NCBI RefSeq assembly: GCF_024707125.1 | Contig: NZ_JANQAH010000011.1 | Location: 62,001 to 126,000 of the forward strand | Reading direction: 5' to 3' | DNA from: Devosia sp. | Lineage (GTDB): Bacteria; Pseudomonadota; Alphaproteobacteria; Rhizobiales; Devosiaceae | DNA length: 64,000 nucleotides | Shown here: positions 18,616-28,299 of the stretch, one piece after another | Numbering within the stretch: the stretch's first letter is position 1 | Layout: each line of letters begins with the position of its first letter | Program-made: the position numbers and the translations under genes | Notes under the pieces: generated by a model | What the model was told of the DNA's origin: nothing | Database searches by the model: none | What the model saw: the letters and a program-made list of their open reading frames with translations, nothing else

Positions 18616-19741
18616 ATTTCACCTTGCTCGCGCTCTTGGCGACCTTCCAGCTCACATAGTCATCGGCCGTGCAACCATAGGGCGCATTGCCGTCGCCGAA
18701 GCGCGCATAAAGCTGCTCGCAGCCCCAGGTGTTGAGCGGCTCGGGCATGATATTGTTGATCTCGATGCCAACCGCATCGAAGGCATCCGGCGCCACGGTG
18801 ACGTAATAGAGCCAGAAGCCGAAGAACGCGACGACGGCCAGCACCAGCACAGCGCCACCAGCCAGCAGCCCCCGCACGATATTGGGCCCGCGCTTCGCCT
18901 TCGGCGGCGGATTGGCCGCGAGCCTTGCGCCACGCTGCTCCTGCTCGGCACCGAAAGCCGCCAGTGCCTGCTCGCGCTCGATATCAGTCAGTTCTACCCG
19001 TTCGAGATTGCGATCGAGCAGCACCGGAATGGCCACATGCTCGAGCTTGACCGCCACACCCACCTGCTTGCCGGTCTCATCGAGCCCGATCAGCGGCTCC
19101 TGCCCCTTGGCGAAATGCGTGCGCGTCGTACGCTTCGAACGCCCCTTGAGATGGTCGATATAGGACACGGCCATGCCGCCCGTGACCTTCTTCAACTCCG
19201 CGATCTCGACCGGCACCGGCGTCAACCGCCCCGGCGTCGCCGCTGCACGATTGGCTCCTGCTGCCTTCAAAGCCGTAATGATCGTCGCGATCGCGCCACC
19301 AGCGAACAGCAGCATGAACACGGCAAACACCGCCAACCGGTTCCACAGCATGTCGAGCCCGAGGCTCAGCGTCGCCAGCTCCGGGTCGTCCCGCGCAATC
19401 ACCACGTCGACCATGTAGTCGCTGCTCGAAAAATCGAGAAAGGCCAGCGAGATATGTTTCTCGTAGCTCTGCCCGTCGACGCGATAGGTAATATCAGCCT
19501 CGCAATCGGTAAGGCCGCGGCGCGAGCTGCACTCGCCATCGCGCAGGTCCCAATCCTCCACCGTGCGTGGATCCTGGTTAATCTGCCAGTCGCGCCACAG
19601 GCCCGGCCCCTGCCACCAGACAAGACCCACTGCCAACGCCGAAAGCACGACGACTGTAAACAGGAAGCCCGCCGGCATCGAAAACGGCTTTGGAGCAATG
19701 GTCAGGGATCGATTGGGTAGCGGAAGGGTGACCTGGGACAT
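18614..19741 (-). CDS. Predicted inner-membrane protein of unknown function
   Basis: 375 aa with three predicted transmembrane segments: residues ~23-45 (FLFTVVVLSALAVGLVWW), ~132-155 (LAVFAVFMLLFAGGAIATII) and ~300-323 (GLLAGGAVLVLAVVAFFGFW). The loop after helix 1 has a cysteine pair (GECSSRRGLTDCEADITYRV), likely periplasmic. The central ~130 residues are cytosolic, and the C-terminus has two further cysteines (WGCEQLYARF, YGCTADDY). No family is recognised. The ATG at 19741 has GAAGAGG 7 bases upstream; the 42-codon upstream extension is not supported. Confidence 0.75.
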   Translation of the reverse strand: MSQVTLPLPNRSLTIAPKPFSMPAGFLFTVVVLSALAVGLVWWQGPGLWRDWQINQDPRTVEDWDLRDGECSSRRGLTDCEADITYRVDGQSYEKHISLAFLDFSSSDYMVDVVIARDDPELATLSLGLDMLWNRLAVFAVFMLLFAGGAIATIITALKAAGANRAAATPGRLTPVPVEIAELKKVTGGMAVSYIDHLKGRSKRTTRTHFAKGQEPLIGLDETGKQVGVAVKLEHVAIPVLLDRNLERVELTDIEREQALAAFGAEQEQRGARLAANPPPKAKRGPNIVRGLLAGGAVLVLAVVAFFGFWLYYVTVAPDAFDAVGIEINNIMPEPLNTWGCEQLYARFGDGNAPYGCTADDYVSWKVAKSASKVK

Positions 19742-19969
19742 GAAGTGCCTCTTCGAGTTGTCAGCTTTGGGGCCCGACTCGGCTCGAATAGGACAGCAGA
19801 GGCCAGTCACGAACCAGCCTTGAACACACCGCAATTGTGGAAAAGCTTGCTGCTCAAGCACCAGCACAGTTGCAGGTATCTCCCTGTCGAACGGGCAAAA
19901 CCTGACGCACTCACTGGAACTCGGCCGCCAATCCCGCTATTGGCTTCTTAAGATCGAGGAGAAAATCCC

Positions 19970-21139
19970 ATGATTATCGAGCCCAAAATCCGCGGCTTCA
20001 TCTGCGTCACCGCCCACCCCACGGGCTGCGCCGCCAATGTGCAGCACCAGATCGACCATGTCGTCATCAAGGGTGCCATTCCTTCGGATCGCAAGCGCGT
20101 GCTCGTGCTCGGCTGCTCGACGGGCTATGGCCTCGCCTCGCGCATCGTCACCACCTTTGGCAGCGATGCCGATACCGTTGGCGTATCCTTCGAGCGCGAG
20201 CCGGCCGAAAACCGCCCCGCCTCCGCCGGCTGGTATAATAACCGCGCCTTCGAAAACCGCGCCCGCGCCGCCGGCCGCAAGGCCGTCACCATCGAAGGCG
20301 ACGCCTTCTCCGACGCGATCAAGGCCGAGACCATCGAGGCGATCAAGGCCAATCTCGGCCAGGTCGATCTCATCGTCTATTCCCTCGCCTCCCCGGTCCG
20401 CACCGACCCCAAGGACGGCGTCACCTATCGCTCGGCCATCAAGCCCTACGGCCAGCAGGTGACCTCCAAGACGCTCAACCCCGCCACCGGCGAAGTTTCA
20501 GAAATCACCGTCGAACCGGCGACTGAGGAAGAAGCCCAGGCGACCATCAAGGTCATGGGCGGCGAAGATTGGGAACTCTGGATCAAGGCCCTGTCGGATG
20601 CCGGCGTTCTGGCTGATGGCTTCCTCAGCCTCAACTACACCTATCTCGGTTCCGAACTGACCTGGCCGATCTACCACAAGGGCACTTTGGGCAAGGCCAA
20701 GGGCGACCTCGACCGCGCCGCCAAGGCAATCCGCGCGACCCACGGCGAGAAGTCCGCCAATGTCGTGGCGCTCAAGGCCGTCGTCACCCAGGCAAGCTCG
20801 GCTATCCCCGTCGTGCCGCTCTATGGCACGCTGCTGATCAAGGTCGAGGACGAAATGGGCCTTGGCGAAGGCCCGATCCACCAGATCGACCGCCTCTTCC
20901 GCGAAAAGCTGCAGGGCGAAGTGGCCCTAGACGACGAAAGCCGCATCCGCGTCGACGATTGGGAACTTTCGGCCCCGATGCAGAAGGAACTCGAAAAGCG
21001 CTGGGCACAGTTGACCACCGAGACGCTGCCCGCGCTGGCCGACCTGCCAAAATACCGCGAAGAATTCATGCGCCTCTTCGGCTTCGCCGTCGGCGGCGTC
21101 GATTACAGCAAGGACGTCGATCCCCGCGTGGTCGAATAA
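19970..21139 (+). CDS. fabV: FabV-type trans-2-enoyl-ACP/CoA reductase
   Basis: 389-aa NADH-dependent reductase for the last step of fatty-acid elongation. FabV hallmarks are visible: the start IIEPKIRGFICVTAHPTGC, the nucleotide loop VLVLGCSTGYGLASRI, and the active-site segment LNYTYLGSELTWPIYHKG with the Tyr-x8-Lys arrangement of the family. The length equals the usual ~395-400 aa, longer than FabI. FabV enzymes are known to tolerate triclosan, so resistance to that biocide is expected. AGGAG lies 8 bases before the ATG. It is monocistronic, with a terminator at the end. Confidence 0.95.
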   Translation: MIIEPKIRGFICVTAHPTGCAANVQHQIDHVVIKGAIPSDRKRVLVLGCSTGYGLASRIVTTFGSDADTVGVSFEREPAENRPASAGWYNNRAFENRARAAGRKAVTIEGDAFSDAIKAETIEAIKANLGQVDLIVYSLASPVRTDPKDGVTYRSAIKPYGQQVTSKTLNPATGEVSEITVEPATEEEAQATIKVMGGEDWELWIKALSDAGVLADGFLSLNYTYLGSELTWPIYHKGTLGKAKGDLDRAAKAIRATHGEKSANVVALKAVVTQASSAIPVVPLYGTLLIKVEDEMGLGEGPIHQIDRLFREKLQGEVALDDESRIRVDDWELSAPMQKELEKRWAQLTTETLPALADLPKYREEFMRLFGFAVGGVDYSKDVDPRVVE

Positions 21140-21147
21140 GGTTTTTG

Positions 21148-21170
21148 GGGGCGCCGCTGGCGCCCCTTTT
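21148..21170 (+). terminator. Rho-independent terminator of fabV
   Basis: ggggcgcc-gct-ggcgcccc followed by TTTTC, 8 bases after the fabV stop. Confidence 0.88.
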
Positions 21171-21209
21171 CGTTTATGCGTTTCACTAATTGGTTGAAGC
21201 TGTCTGCTC

Positions 21210-21334
21210 CAGTAGCCCTCATGGTGAGGTGCTTTGCAGAGCAAAGCCTCGAACCACGAGGGCGTGGCGCTAAGAGGCACGCCCTCGTGGTTCGAGGCTA
21301 CGCTGCGCTTCGCACCTCACCATGAGGGCTACTG
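21210..21334. repeat. 125-bp nested intergenic palindrome
   Basis: Outer arms cagtagccctcatggtgagg and its exact reverse complement enclose a second inverted pair (cctcgaaccacgagggcgtg with cacgccctcgtggttcgagg) and a small ctttgcagagcaaag hairpin. The element sits between the convergent fabV and epmB. It resembles the widespread alphaproteobacterial 'ctcatggtgaggtgc...cctcgaaccacgagg' intergenic elements. This is the only copy in the window. Confidence 0.85.
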
Positions 21335-21359
21335 TTACTTCAGCCAAAACGTGAAGCGA

Positions 21360-22427
21360 TCAGGCCGGCGGATAGGCGTGCTCTTCGCCCTGCCAGTCGC
21401 GCACCCTGAAACAACCGTCGCCGGCTGACACCGTCGCCGCCCCGATATCGGCCTTGCCGTAACCGCCGGGAATATCGAGCACATAGGTCGGCTGGCAGAG
21501 CCCCGAAATCCGCCCGCGCAGCGCCGCGACCAGCTTCTGGCCCTCTTCAATACTCATACGAAAATGGCTGGTACCCGGCGCCAGATCGGGGTGGTGCAGG
21601 TAATAAGGCTTTACGCGGTTCTCGACGAACCCGCGCATCAGCGCCGCCAGCGTTTCGACATCGTCATTGATGCCGCGCAGCAGCACGGACTGGCTGACGA
21701 GAACCACTCCGCCATCGACCAGCGCCTTGAACGCCGCCTTGGCCGCAGGCGAAAACTCGCGCGGATGATTGGCATGTACCGCGAGATACGTCGTCTTGCC
21801 GCTCGACGTCAGAGCCGCGACCATTTCCGCATCGATCCGCTCAGGCTCGACCACCGGCACGCGGGTATGAAAGCGCACAATCTTGACGTGCTCGATCTCG
21901 CGTAGCCGCTCCATCAACCCGGCCAACCGCCGTGGCGACAGCACCAGCGGATCGCCGCCGGTCAGGATCACTTCCCAGATTTCCGTGTGGCTGGCGATAT
22001 AGTCCATCGCCGCATCGAGCTCCGCCGAAGTCAGCGTCCCCAATCCCTGCGGCCCCACCATTTCGCGGCGGAAACAGAAGCGACAATAGACCGGACACAC
22101 ATGCACGGCCTTCAGCAGCACGCGATCCGGATAGCGATGGACAATGCCCTCAACCGGCGAGTGCGAGAGATCGCCAATCGGGTCCTCGCGCTCTTCCGGC
22201 GTCGTCAGCAGCTCCGCCGCAGACGGGACGAACTGCAAGGCCATCGGATCAGCGGGATCATTGCGATCGATCAGCTCGAGCACGGCCGGCGTAATGCCGA
22301 TGGCATACTTCTCCGCCACCGCCTCGAGGCCAGAGTTGGCCGGTACGAGCCTTGCAGCTTCCAGATCGGCCACGGTCTTCAGCGAGGCCGCCCGCGCCTT
22401 CATCGGCATTTTGGCAATCGCGCTCAT
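21360..22427 (-). CDS. epmB: EpmB, EF-P-associated lysine 2,3-aminomutase
   Basis: 355-aa radical-SAM enzyme that makes (R)-beta-lysine for modification of elongation factor P. The [4Fe-4S] motif [11 protein letters not shown], the glycine-rich SAM segment [11 protein letters not shown] and the C-terminal PLP domain ([10 protein letters not shown]) match the short EpmB type, which lacks the tetramerisation extension of clostridial lysine aminomutases. The chosen ATG (22427) overlaps the epmA stop as ATGA, so translation is coupled to epmA. Confidence 0.93.
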   Translation of the reverse strand: MSAIAKMPMKARAASLKTVADLEAARLVPANSGLEAVAEKYAIGITPAVLELIDRNDPADPMALQFVPSAAELLTTPEEREDPIGDLSHSPVEGIVHRYPDRVLLKAVHVCPVYCRFCFRREMVGPQGLGTLTSAELDAAMDYIASHTEIWEVILTGGDPLVLSPRRLAGLMERLREIEHVKIVRFHTRVPVVEPERIDAEMVAALTSSGKTTYLAVHANHPREFSPAAKAAFKALVDGGVVLVSQSVLLRGINDDVETLAALMRGFVENRVKPYYLHHPDLAPGTSHFRMSIEEGQKLVAALRGRISGLCQPTYVLDIPGGYGKADIGAATVSAGDGCFRVRDWQGEEHAYPPA

Positions 22428-23482
22428 TCGGCCACCGGCGCCCAAAGCACCGCCTCGATCCGTGGCGCACCTGTCGCCAGCATCAGCAGCCGGTCAAACC
22501 CCAGCGCCACCCCGCTCGCCTCCGGCATCAAGTCCAGCGCCTTCAGGAAATCCTCGTCGATTGGATAGCGCTCGCCATAGATGCGCTGCTTCTCTGCCAT
22601 CTCCGCCTGAAACCGCACCCGCTGCTCCGCCGCGTCCGTCAGCTCGCCGAACCCATTGGCGAGCTCAACCCCACAGGCATAAACCTCGAACCGTTCGGAC
22701 ACGCGCCGATCCCCCGGCACGCGCCGCGCCAAAGCCGCCTCGCAGGCCGGGTATCGATCAAGAACCGTAACCCGCCCATTGCCCAATTGCGGCTCGACCT
22801 TCTCGACCAGGACCCGACTGAAGAGATAGCCCCAGCTCCGATCCTCCGGCACGTCGAGGCCAACAGCGATCATCTGCGCCGCCAGCGCATCGCCATCAGG
22901 CACGCCGTCATCGTCCATGGTCGCGAAGAGGTCGATACCCGCATGCGCAAGAAACGCATCGACAACGCTCACCCGCTCTGCCCCAGCGCGCGGATCACAA
23001 ATCCGCCCGCGAAACTCGAACTGCGAAATCCTCGTCACCTCGGCGGCCAACTCAATAATCGCCAGCGTATCGGCAATGATGGCGTCATAAGCCTCACCCA
23101 CCCGATACCATTCGAGCATGGTGAATTCCGGATGGTGCAGCGCCGAGCGCTCGCGATTGCGCCATACATGCTGGAGGCTCGCGATCCGCTTCTCGCCCGC
23201 TGCCAGCAGCTTCTTCATGGTGAATTCGGGCGAAGTGTGCAGATACATCGCCTGCCCCTCCCCATCGTTCCCGATCATCGTCGTGCCAAAGGCATGCAGA
23301 TGCGTCTCGTTCCCCGGCGAGCGCTGCAGCCCCGGCGGATCGACCAAGAGAAAATCGCGCTCCGCCAGCCACAGCCGCACCATCGCATCGAACCGGCTAC
23401 GCGCAAGCAGGATTGGCCGCCGGTCGGCATGGCGTTCAGGCGCCCACCAGGGCGAGGGATCGGCAATGTCGAACGAAGTCAT
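22424..23482 (-). CDS. epmA: EpmA (GenX/PoxA), EF-P--(R)-beta-lysine ligase
   Basis: 352-aa class II lysyl-tRNA-synthetase-like enzyme without an anticodon-binding domain. Class II motif 2 is seen in VWRNRE...[12 protein letters not shown] and motif 3 in [13 protein letters not shown]. EpmA activates beta-lysine and transfers it to the conserved lysine of EF-P. It is divergent from efp across 126 bp and overlaps epmB by 4 bp, giving a compact modification module. No epmC (hydroxylase) is seen. Confidence 0.94.
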   Translation of the reverse strand: MTSFDIADPSPWWAPERHADRRPILLARSRFDAMVRLWLAERDFLLVDPPGLQRSPGNETHLHAFGTTMIGNDGEGQAMYLHTSPEFTMKKLLAAGEKRIASLQHVWRNRERSALHHPEFTMLEWYRVGEAYDAIIADTLAIIELAAEVTRISQFEFRGRICDPRAGAERVSVVDAFLAHAGIDLFATMDDDGVPDGDALAAQMIAVGLDVPEDRSWGYLFSRVLVEKVEPQLGNGRVTVLDRYPACEAALARRVPGDRRVSERFEVYACGVELANGFGELTDAAEQRVRFQAEMAEKQRIYGERYPIDEDFLKALDLMPEASGVALGFDRLLMLATGAPRIEAVLWAPVAE

Positions 23483-23608
23483 GCGGGTTTCTTGCCGTGC
23501 GGACTGGCGAAATGGCGCGGAATAGGGTATCGGGCGCTCGACAATAGCTTATCGGCGCGGGACGGCCCTGCCTCTATTACGCGCCAAACGATCGAACAAG
23601 GAAGAAAA

Positions 23609-24178
23609 ATGGTCAAGGTCATCGCCTCGTCCCTGCGCAAAGGCCATGTGGTCGAGCAGGACGGCAACCTGCACGTCGTCCTCACGGCCGAAAACGTTCA
23701 CCCCGGCAAGGGCAACTCGGTGACCAACGTCACCATGCGTCGCATTTCCGATGGCGTGAAGGTGCTCGGCCGCTGGCGCACCGTTGAAATGGTCGAAAAG
23801 GCCGACGTCGATGACCGCGTCTACGACTACCTCTATTCGGACGGTGAAGGTAACCACTTCATGGAGCCGGAAACCTACGAGCAGCTCGTCGTTTCCGACG
23901 ACGTCATCGGCGACCAGAAGGCCTACCTCTCGGACGGCATGAAGGTTCACCTCATGACCCACGAAGGCATCGCCCTCTCGATGGAACTGCCGCAGCGCAT
24001 GACCTTCGAGATCGTCGAGACCGAGCCGGTCGTGAAGGGTCAGACCGCCTCTTCCTCCTACAAGCCCGCCGTCCTCAACAATGGCCTCCGCGTCATGGTC
24101 CCCCCGCACATCGATGCCGGCACCCGCATCGTCATCCTCACGGAAGACAATTCCTACGTGGAACGTGCAAAGGACTGA
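23609..24178 (+). CDS. efp: Translation elongation factor P
   Basis: 189 aa, the normal EF-P length, with three beta-barrel domains. EF-P relieves ribosome stalling at polyproline stretches. The tip loop is [10 protein letters not shown], placing the modifiable lysine at residue 34, as in E. coli. This agrees with the adjacent epmA and epmB. The ATG at 23609 follows AAGGAAGAA. The very proline-rich TonB encoded in this window (60 kb) is a plausible client. Confidence 0.97.
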   Translation: MVKVIASSLRKGHVVEQDGNLHVVLTAENVHPGKGNSVTNVTMRRISDGVKVLGRWRTVEMVEKADVDDRVYDYLYSDGEGNHFMEPETYEQLVVSDDVIGDQKAYLSDGMKVHLMTHEGIALSMELPQRMTFEIVETEPVVKGQTASSSYKPAVLNNGLRVMVPPHIDAGTRIVILTEDNSYVERAKD

Positions 24179-24200
24179 GCCGCAGCTCTCCTGAGAACAA

Positions 24201-24226
24201 AAAACGGGCCCATCTGGGCCCGTTTT
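24201..24226. terminator. Terminator of efp (bidirectional)
   Basis: aaaacgggccc-atct-gggcccgtttt. A-tract and T-tract on either side let it serve efp and the convergent DUF2934 gene, whose stop codon begins at the last base of the stem. Confidence 0.92.
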
Positions 24227-24447
24227 CATTTCTCCTCGATCTGCCGTTCGGCCTCGTGCCAGTAGAGGTCCGAGCGATCCGGTGGCGTGCCGTCTTCCAG
24301 CCACCGATCATAGGCTAGCTGCCTTTGGTGCATGTGCTTGGCCCGGAGCCAATATTCCATCGCTCTGCCCTCCGGCCGTCCATCCTGTTCCCAGAGAAAA
24401 TAAGCCGTGTCCCTCACGCGCTCCGCCAGCGCCGAATTCTTGTGCAT
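24226..24447 (-). CDS. DUF2934 domain protein
   Basis: 73-aa cytosolic protein. The core ERVRDTAYFLWEQDGRPEG and MEYWLRA matches the DUF2934 signature common in rhizobia, and a second copy-like segment (AYDRWLEDGTPPDRSDLYWHEA) follows. The function of the family is unknown; it is often found in stress-response neighbourhoods. The stop lies at the edge of the efp terminator. Confidence 0.8.
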   Translation of the reverse strand: MHKNSALAERVRDTAYFLWEQDGRPEGRAMEYWLRAKHMHQRQLAYDRWLEDGTPPDRSDLYWHEAERQIEEK

Positions 24448-24499
24448 TGCTCTTGCCGCAGAATGGGGGTGAACGCTTGCCCGCTCACCCCGTCGAGCT

Positions 24500-24988
24500 T
24501 CAGGCCGCCTTCTTGTTGACGACGCTGGTCGCCAATTGCGTCAGCTTCTTGTCCGTCGCTTCTTCCTCGGCCAGCGTCTGGCCAAAGAGATCGGCCGCTT
24601 CGGTATGGCCAAGCTGCTTGGCCCAGGACCGCAGCGTGCCATAGCGGGCAATCTCATAGTGCTCCACCGCCTGCGCCGCAGCGGTGAGCCCGGCATCAAG
24701 CGCCTGGGTGCCCTTGAACTCATCCATGATCGATTTGCCCTCGTCCAGAATCCCGAGGATCGCGTCGCAGGTTTTGCCGCGCGGCGTCTTGCCGAGCAGT
24801 TCGAACACCCGCTCCAGCCGCTCCACATGGCCTTCGGTTTCCGTGTGGTGCTGCTCGAAGCCGGCCCGGAGTTCGGGCGAGGTCGCAGCCTTGGCCATCT
24901 TGGGCAGCGCCTTCAGGATTTGCCGCTCGGCATAGTAGATGTCCTTGAGGGTTTCGAGGAACAGATCATCCAGTTGCTTTTCAGCCAT
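24500..24988 (-). CDS. Ferritin-like domain protein (DUF892, YciE/YciF-like)
   Basis: 162 aa, a four-helix bundle. ETLKDIYYAERQILKALPKM, EQHHTETEGHVERLERVFEL, AVEHYEIARYGTLRSWAKQL and EEEATDKKLTQLA supply the E, H and ExxH residues of the YciF-type diiron site. The family is induced by general and osmotic stress; its biochemical activity is unsettled. The ATG at 24988 follows GGAGACC. An N-terminal extension to 25072 is unsupported. Confidence 0.88.
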   Translation of the reverse strand: MAEKQLDDLFLETLKDIYYAERQILKALPKMAKAATSPELRAGFEQHHTETEGHVERLERVFELLGKTPRGKTCDAILGILDEGKSIMDEFKGTQALDAGLTAAAQAVEHYEIARYGTLRSWAKQLGHTEAADLFGQTLAEEEATDKKLTQLATSVVNKKAA

Positions 24989-25080
24989 TTGTCGGTCTCC
25001 GGGTTTTCGCTTGAGGCGACGCTGCACCTGCAACGGGTCGTGCCGACCAAAGTTCCGGCCCCAGGCGATCACGATCTAGA

Positions 25081-25141
25081 CCCGGCCGATCACCATCTGG
25101 CCCGGCCGATTACCATCTGGCCCCGGCCGATCACCATCTGG
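25081..25141. repeat. Short tandem repeat, 20-bp unit, three copies
   Basis: cccggccgatcaccatctgg occurs at 25081-25100, 25101-25120 (one C to T change) and 25122-25141. A more degenerate copy (ccaggcgatcacgatct) precedes it near 25060. It lies 50 bp upstream of the methyltransferase gene start and may therefore sit in its promoter. Confidence 0.9.
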
Positions 25142-25189
25142 CTCAGCTGCTCCACCTCGCATAGAGTTGCGCCGAGGAGAATCTGCCCC

Positions 25190-25897
25190 ATGCCGACTTC
25201 GCTCTATCCGGCCGATTTCTACGCCAATCGCCGGGCCCACACGGCGCATGCCGCCAGCCGCATCTTTGCCGCCCTGCCCGAAAAGCTCCCGCGCAATCGC
25301 GTCGCCGATATCGGCTGCGGCACCGGCACCTTCCTCGTCGCCTCCGGCGCCAGCTATCAGTTCGGCATCGAGGGCGATTGGGTAAAGCCCGACATGCTCG
25401 ACGCCCCCGACATCGTCTTCGAAAGCCGTGATCTCGAACAGCGTTTTGCTGGCCCCCGGGTCGACCTCGTGCTCTCGCTCGAAGTCGCCGAGCACCTGTC
25501 CCCCGAGCGCGCCGAAAGTTTCGTCGCCGACCTCGTCGCCATGGCTCCCGCAGTGCTCTTCTCCGCCGCCATCCCCGGCCAGGGCGGTGTCGGCCATCTC
25601 AACGAGCAATGGCCAAGCTATTGGGCCACGCACTTCGCCGCCCATGGCCGAAAACCCTATGACGTGCTGCGCGACAAGATCTGGACCGACGAAGCCGTCC
25701 CCGCCTGGTACCGCCAAAACGCTATTTTGTTCCTTGATGACGAGACAGCCGCCGCTCTGGCTCTCAGCGCCAGCGACCCGGCCCTGCTCGACCGCGTCCA
25801 CCCAGCCTTCTGGGCCAGAGCCAATCGCGAACTCAAATACGCGAACGCCCTGCCAGAGTCAGAAGTGCTGCGGCAACAGGCGCAGCAACAGCAGTAG
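25190..25897 (+). CDS. Class I SAM-dependent methyltransferase
   Basis: 235 aa. SAM motif I is RVADIGCGTGTFLVASGA, followed by the acidic loop IEGDW, and LVLSLEVAEHLSPERAE resembles the methyltransferase-23 / UbiG-like post-I region. The C-terminal half (GHLNEQWPSYWATHFAAHG, VPAWYRQNAILF) is typical of methyltransferases near glycan genes. The ATG at 25190 follows GAGGAGA. The protein ends in a short glutamine run. The acceptor is unknown. Confidence 0.85.
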   Translation: MPTSLYPADFYANRRAHTAHAASRIFAALPEKLPRNRVADIGCGTGTFLVASGASYQFGIEGDWVKPDMLDAPDIVFESRDLEQRFAGPRVDLVLSLEVAEHLSPERAESFVADLVAMAPAVLFSAAIPGQGGVGHLNEQWPSYWATHFAAHGRKPYDVLRDKIWTDEAVPAWYRQNAILFLDDETAAALALSASDPALLDRVHPAFWARANRELKYANALPESEVLRQQAQQQQ

Positions 25898-25911
25898 GAT
25901 ATCCCCACCCC

Positions 25912-25990
25912 ACGGCGTCATTCCCGCGAAAGCGGGAATCCCTGTTCGAGCGCCTGAAACAGAGATCCCCGCTTTCGCGGGGATGACACC
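25912..25990. repeat. REP-type palindrome, copy 4
   Basis: cacggcgtcattcccgcgaa and gctttcgcggggatgacacc as inverted halves between convergent genes. Confidence 0.9.
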
Positions 25991-26014
25991 GTTTTTCTTT
26001 GGAACGAAGAGCGC

Positions 26015-26659
26015 CTACCTGGCCGCCCACAATAACCCGCGCTTCAAGATCGTCCTCACCTGCGGAATTTCCAGCTCATCCGCAGTGTGCCCGAGCGAGG
26101 AATAAAACACCCGCCCCTGATCATGCGTGGTCGTAAATACCACCGGCATCACAACATCCTTGCGCCAGGGATGAAACTCCCCCGAGAACCTGGTCGTGGC
26201 CAATACCTCAACCGCCGGATCATAGTTCAGATAATACTGCTCCGAGGTATGCTCAAAGCTTTCGATCCCCGCCATGATCGGATGATCCGAGCGCGTCACA
26301 TCGACCTTGTAGGTGATGATATTGCCCGGATGCTGCACCCAATAAACGCTGGCGGCATAACGGAACGGCACGCTGGCGCGAAACGTCGTCGCCAGCCCCA
26401 TGTGATAGCCCGCCAGCCCCGTCCCCGCCCGAATGGCGGCGACGAGATTGTTCATCTTCTCGGGCGCCAGCGTACCGTCGGTAATGACAGGCACAACGAG
26501 GTCATTGCTGCCGACATCCTCGGCACCCAGCGCCTCATAATCCGGCGTCACGGTGACGGCAAAACCCTCTTCCTCAAGCAATTGCCTGACGACATTGGCG
26601 CCGCGTTCCGGCGTATGCAGCTCCATGCCGCCCCAGACGACGAGTGCTTTTTTGGTCAT
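26015..26659 (-). CDS. ThuA-domain protein
   Basis: 214 aa, a glutamine-amidotransferase-like fold. [18 protein letters not shown] at the start, [35 protein letters not shown] and [21 protein letters not shown] are the conserved ThuA segments. ThuA proteins take part in sugar catabolism (trehalose and 3-keto sugars in rhizobia), but the catalytic role is not settled. The ATG overlaps the stop of the upstream acyltransferase gene as ATGA; it is the last gene of the carbohydrate operon. Confidence 0.9.
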   Translation of the reverse strand: MTKKALVVWGGMELHTPERGANVVRQLLEEEGFAVTVTPDYEALGAEDVGSNDLVVPVITDGTLAPEKMNNLVAAIRAGTGLAGYHMGLATTFRASVPFRYAASVYWVQHPGNIITYKVDVTRSDHPIMAGIESFEHTSEQYYLNYDPAVEVLATTRFSGEFHPWRKDVVMPVVFTTTHDQGRVFYSSLGHTADELEIPQVRTILKRGLLWAAR

Positions 26660-28299
26660 AGCCCCAATCCCACCGCCTCAGTCCGATGCACGCCCTTGGG
26701 CACGAAGGCAAAGGCATCTTCAATGCCCAAAAGCTTCGCAGAAAGATGCACCACCGACAGCCACATTTCCGTGCCCTGCAGCCCCGGCGTCTGCCCATCG
26801 GCAAAGGCAAAGCCCTTCCCGTCGATCCAGCGCTCGCCCGCCCGCGCGATGACCGAGCGCGCAATCTGCTCAGCTTCCGCGCGCCGATGATCGGTCTGCT
26901 GAAGGCACAACAGCAGCGGATGAATGGTGTCGAGCAGGTTACAGGCCGTGTAAGTTCGCCCCGAGAAACCACCGTAATTCCGATGGTTGAGCAGCACTGA
27001 GTCGATCGCCGCTTCCGGCCGCGGGACAGCAATGCCGAACTGGGCATAGGTGCCGCGGGTCAGCCGATAAAACCCATTGACCGGTTGCAGCAAGCCCTCT
27101 GCCGCCGTCTGTGAGCCCCAAAGCCCCGCGCCGCGATCCTGCCGCATCGCCAGCCAGCCAAACAGCGTTTCGCGCGAGGTGCCGGTCGTAAAATACCGCG
27201 CATTGAAATAGAGCGCCGTGCCGATCGCATCGACCGCCGCCCCTGCGCCCCAGGCCCGCTCGCGCCAGGGCAGGCTTTCAAGCCAAAGCCGCAGCTCTGT
27301 CGCCGGTATCTCCACCGCCTCGACCCGATGCAGCGGCTGCCCGCCCAGCACCTCGATCGCGTAACCCGTCGAGAGCACATTATAGAGCGCCAGCCCATCG
27401 TCGCGCTGCGCCGTGCCCGGCTTGGGCGCTTGGAACGGATCGGGGAACAGCCCGGTTACCGCGTCCTGCACCGCCTGCAAGCGCGCCAGCGTCCCCGGCA
27501 CATCGAGCCCCGGCGGCAATTGATCGAACGAAGCCGCGATCTCGATAGCATCGCAAAGATGCCGATTGCTCCGCCGAGCCTCGCCGTCATGCTCGCGCGA
27601 CACATAGGCTTCGCCATCGAAATTCTCGGCCAGCACGTCGCGCCACTGTTTTCCCGCCCGATCCCCCAGCGCCTCAAGCTGCTTTCGCGTGTCGTCCTTG
27701 CGGCCCCGCCCGCGAAAACGCAGCACCTTGGCCGGCACGCCACCAACGATGGCCATCGCTGGCACATCCTTGCTGACCACCGCTCCGGCAGCGATCACCG
27801 CCCCGCGCCCAATGGTGACGCCATCGACGATAACCGCATTGGCCCCGACCCAAACATCGTCCTCGATGGTGATGCCGAGGCTCTCGTGCTTCTGCAGATA
27901 AATCGGCATATCGGGATCGTCATAGCCGTGGTTGAACCCGACGAGCGAGGCATGGCTCGCGATCCGCACACCATCGCCGCAGCGCACTTTCCCCGAAATC
28001 ATCGCATAGGGATTGACCGTGCAATGCGTGCCGAACTCGACATCGCCACGCACCAGCGCGTGCCCGCCAATCCAGCTCTGCTCGCCCAAAACCAGATGCG
28101 TCGTAAAGATCGCCGCATCCGCCGCCACATAAGCACTCGGCGCAAAGCTCGCGCCCGCCCGCAGCGCCAGCTCCGCTTGCCGCGCCCGATGCTCCTCGCT
28201 ATCGACGTCTTCAGGCTTCCGATCCCAGGTCAGGAATTGCAGGCGGGCATTCCACCAGTCTGCGTCCTCACCCGGCAAGGGACCAATGCTGTTCATCAC
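26656..28299 (-). CDS. Hexapeptide acyltransferase fused to a C-terminal helical domain
   Basis: 547 aa. Residues ~50-200 form a left-handed beta-helix acetyltransferase ([55 protein letters not shown]) of the maltose/galactoside acetyltransferase type. Residues ~215-547 form a helical domain with repeated aromatic, Asn and Gly motifs ([57 protein letters not shown]), reminiscent of alpha/alpha-toroid glycan enzymes. Both flanking genes overlap it by 4 bp. It may add or handle an acyl group on the imported sugar; the C-terminal function is unknown. Confidence 0.82.
   Translation of the reverse strand: MMNSIGPLPGEDADWWNARLQFLTWDRKPEDVDSEEHRARQAELALRAGASFAPSAYVAADAAIFTTHLVLGEQSWIGGHALVRGDVEFGTHCTVNPYAMISGKVRCGDGVRIASHASLVGFNHGYDDPDMPIYLQKHESLGITIEDDVWVGANAVIVDGVTIGRGAVIAAGAVVSKDVPAMAIVGGVPAKVLRFRGRGRKDDTRKQLEALGDRAGKQWRDVLAENFDGEAYVSREHDGEARRSNRHLCDAIEIAASFDQLPPGLDVPGTLARLQAVQDAVTGLFPDPFQAPKPGTAQRDDGLALYNVLSTGYAIEVLGGQPLHRVEAVEIPATELRLWLESLPWRERAWGAGAAVDAIGTALYFNARYFTTGTSRETLFGWLAMRQDRGAGLWGSQTAAEGLLQPVNGFYRLTRGTYAQFGIAVPRPEAAIDSVLLNHRNYGGFSGRTYTACNLLDTIHPLLLCLQQTDHRRAEAEQIARSVIARAGERWIDGKGFAFADGQTPGLQGTEMWLSVVHLSAKLLGIEDAFAFVPKGVHRTEAVGLGL

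Noticed and set aside
25081..25141. CRISPR-like tandem repeat
   Set aside because: Units are directly adjacent with no spacers, only three copies, and no cas genes.
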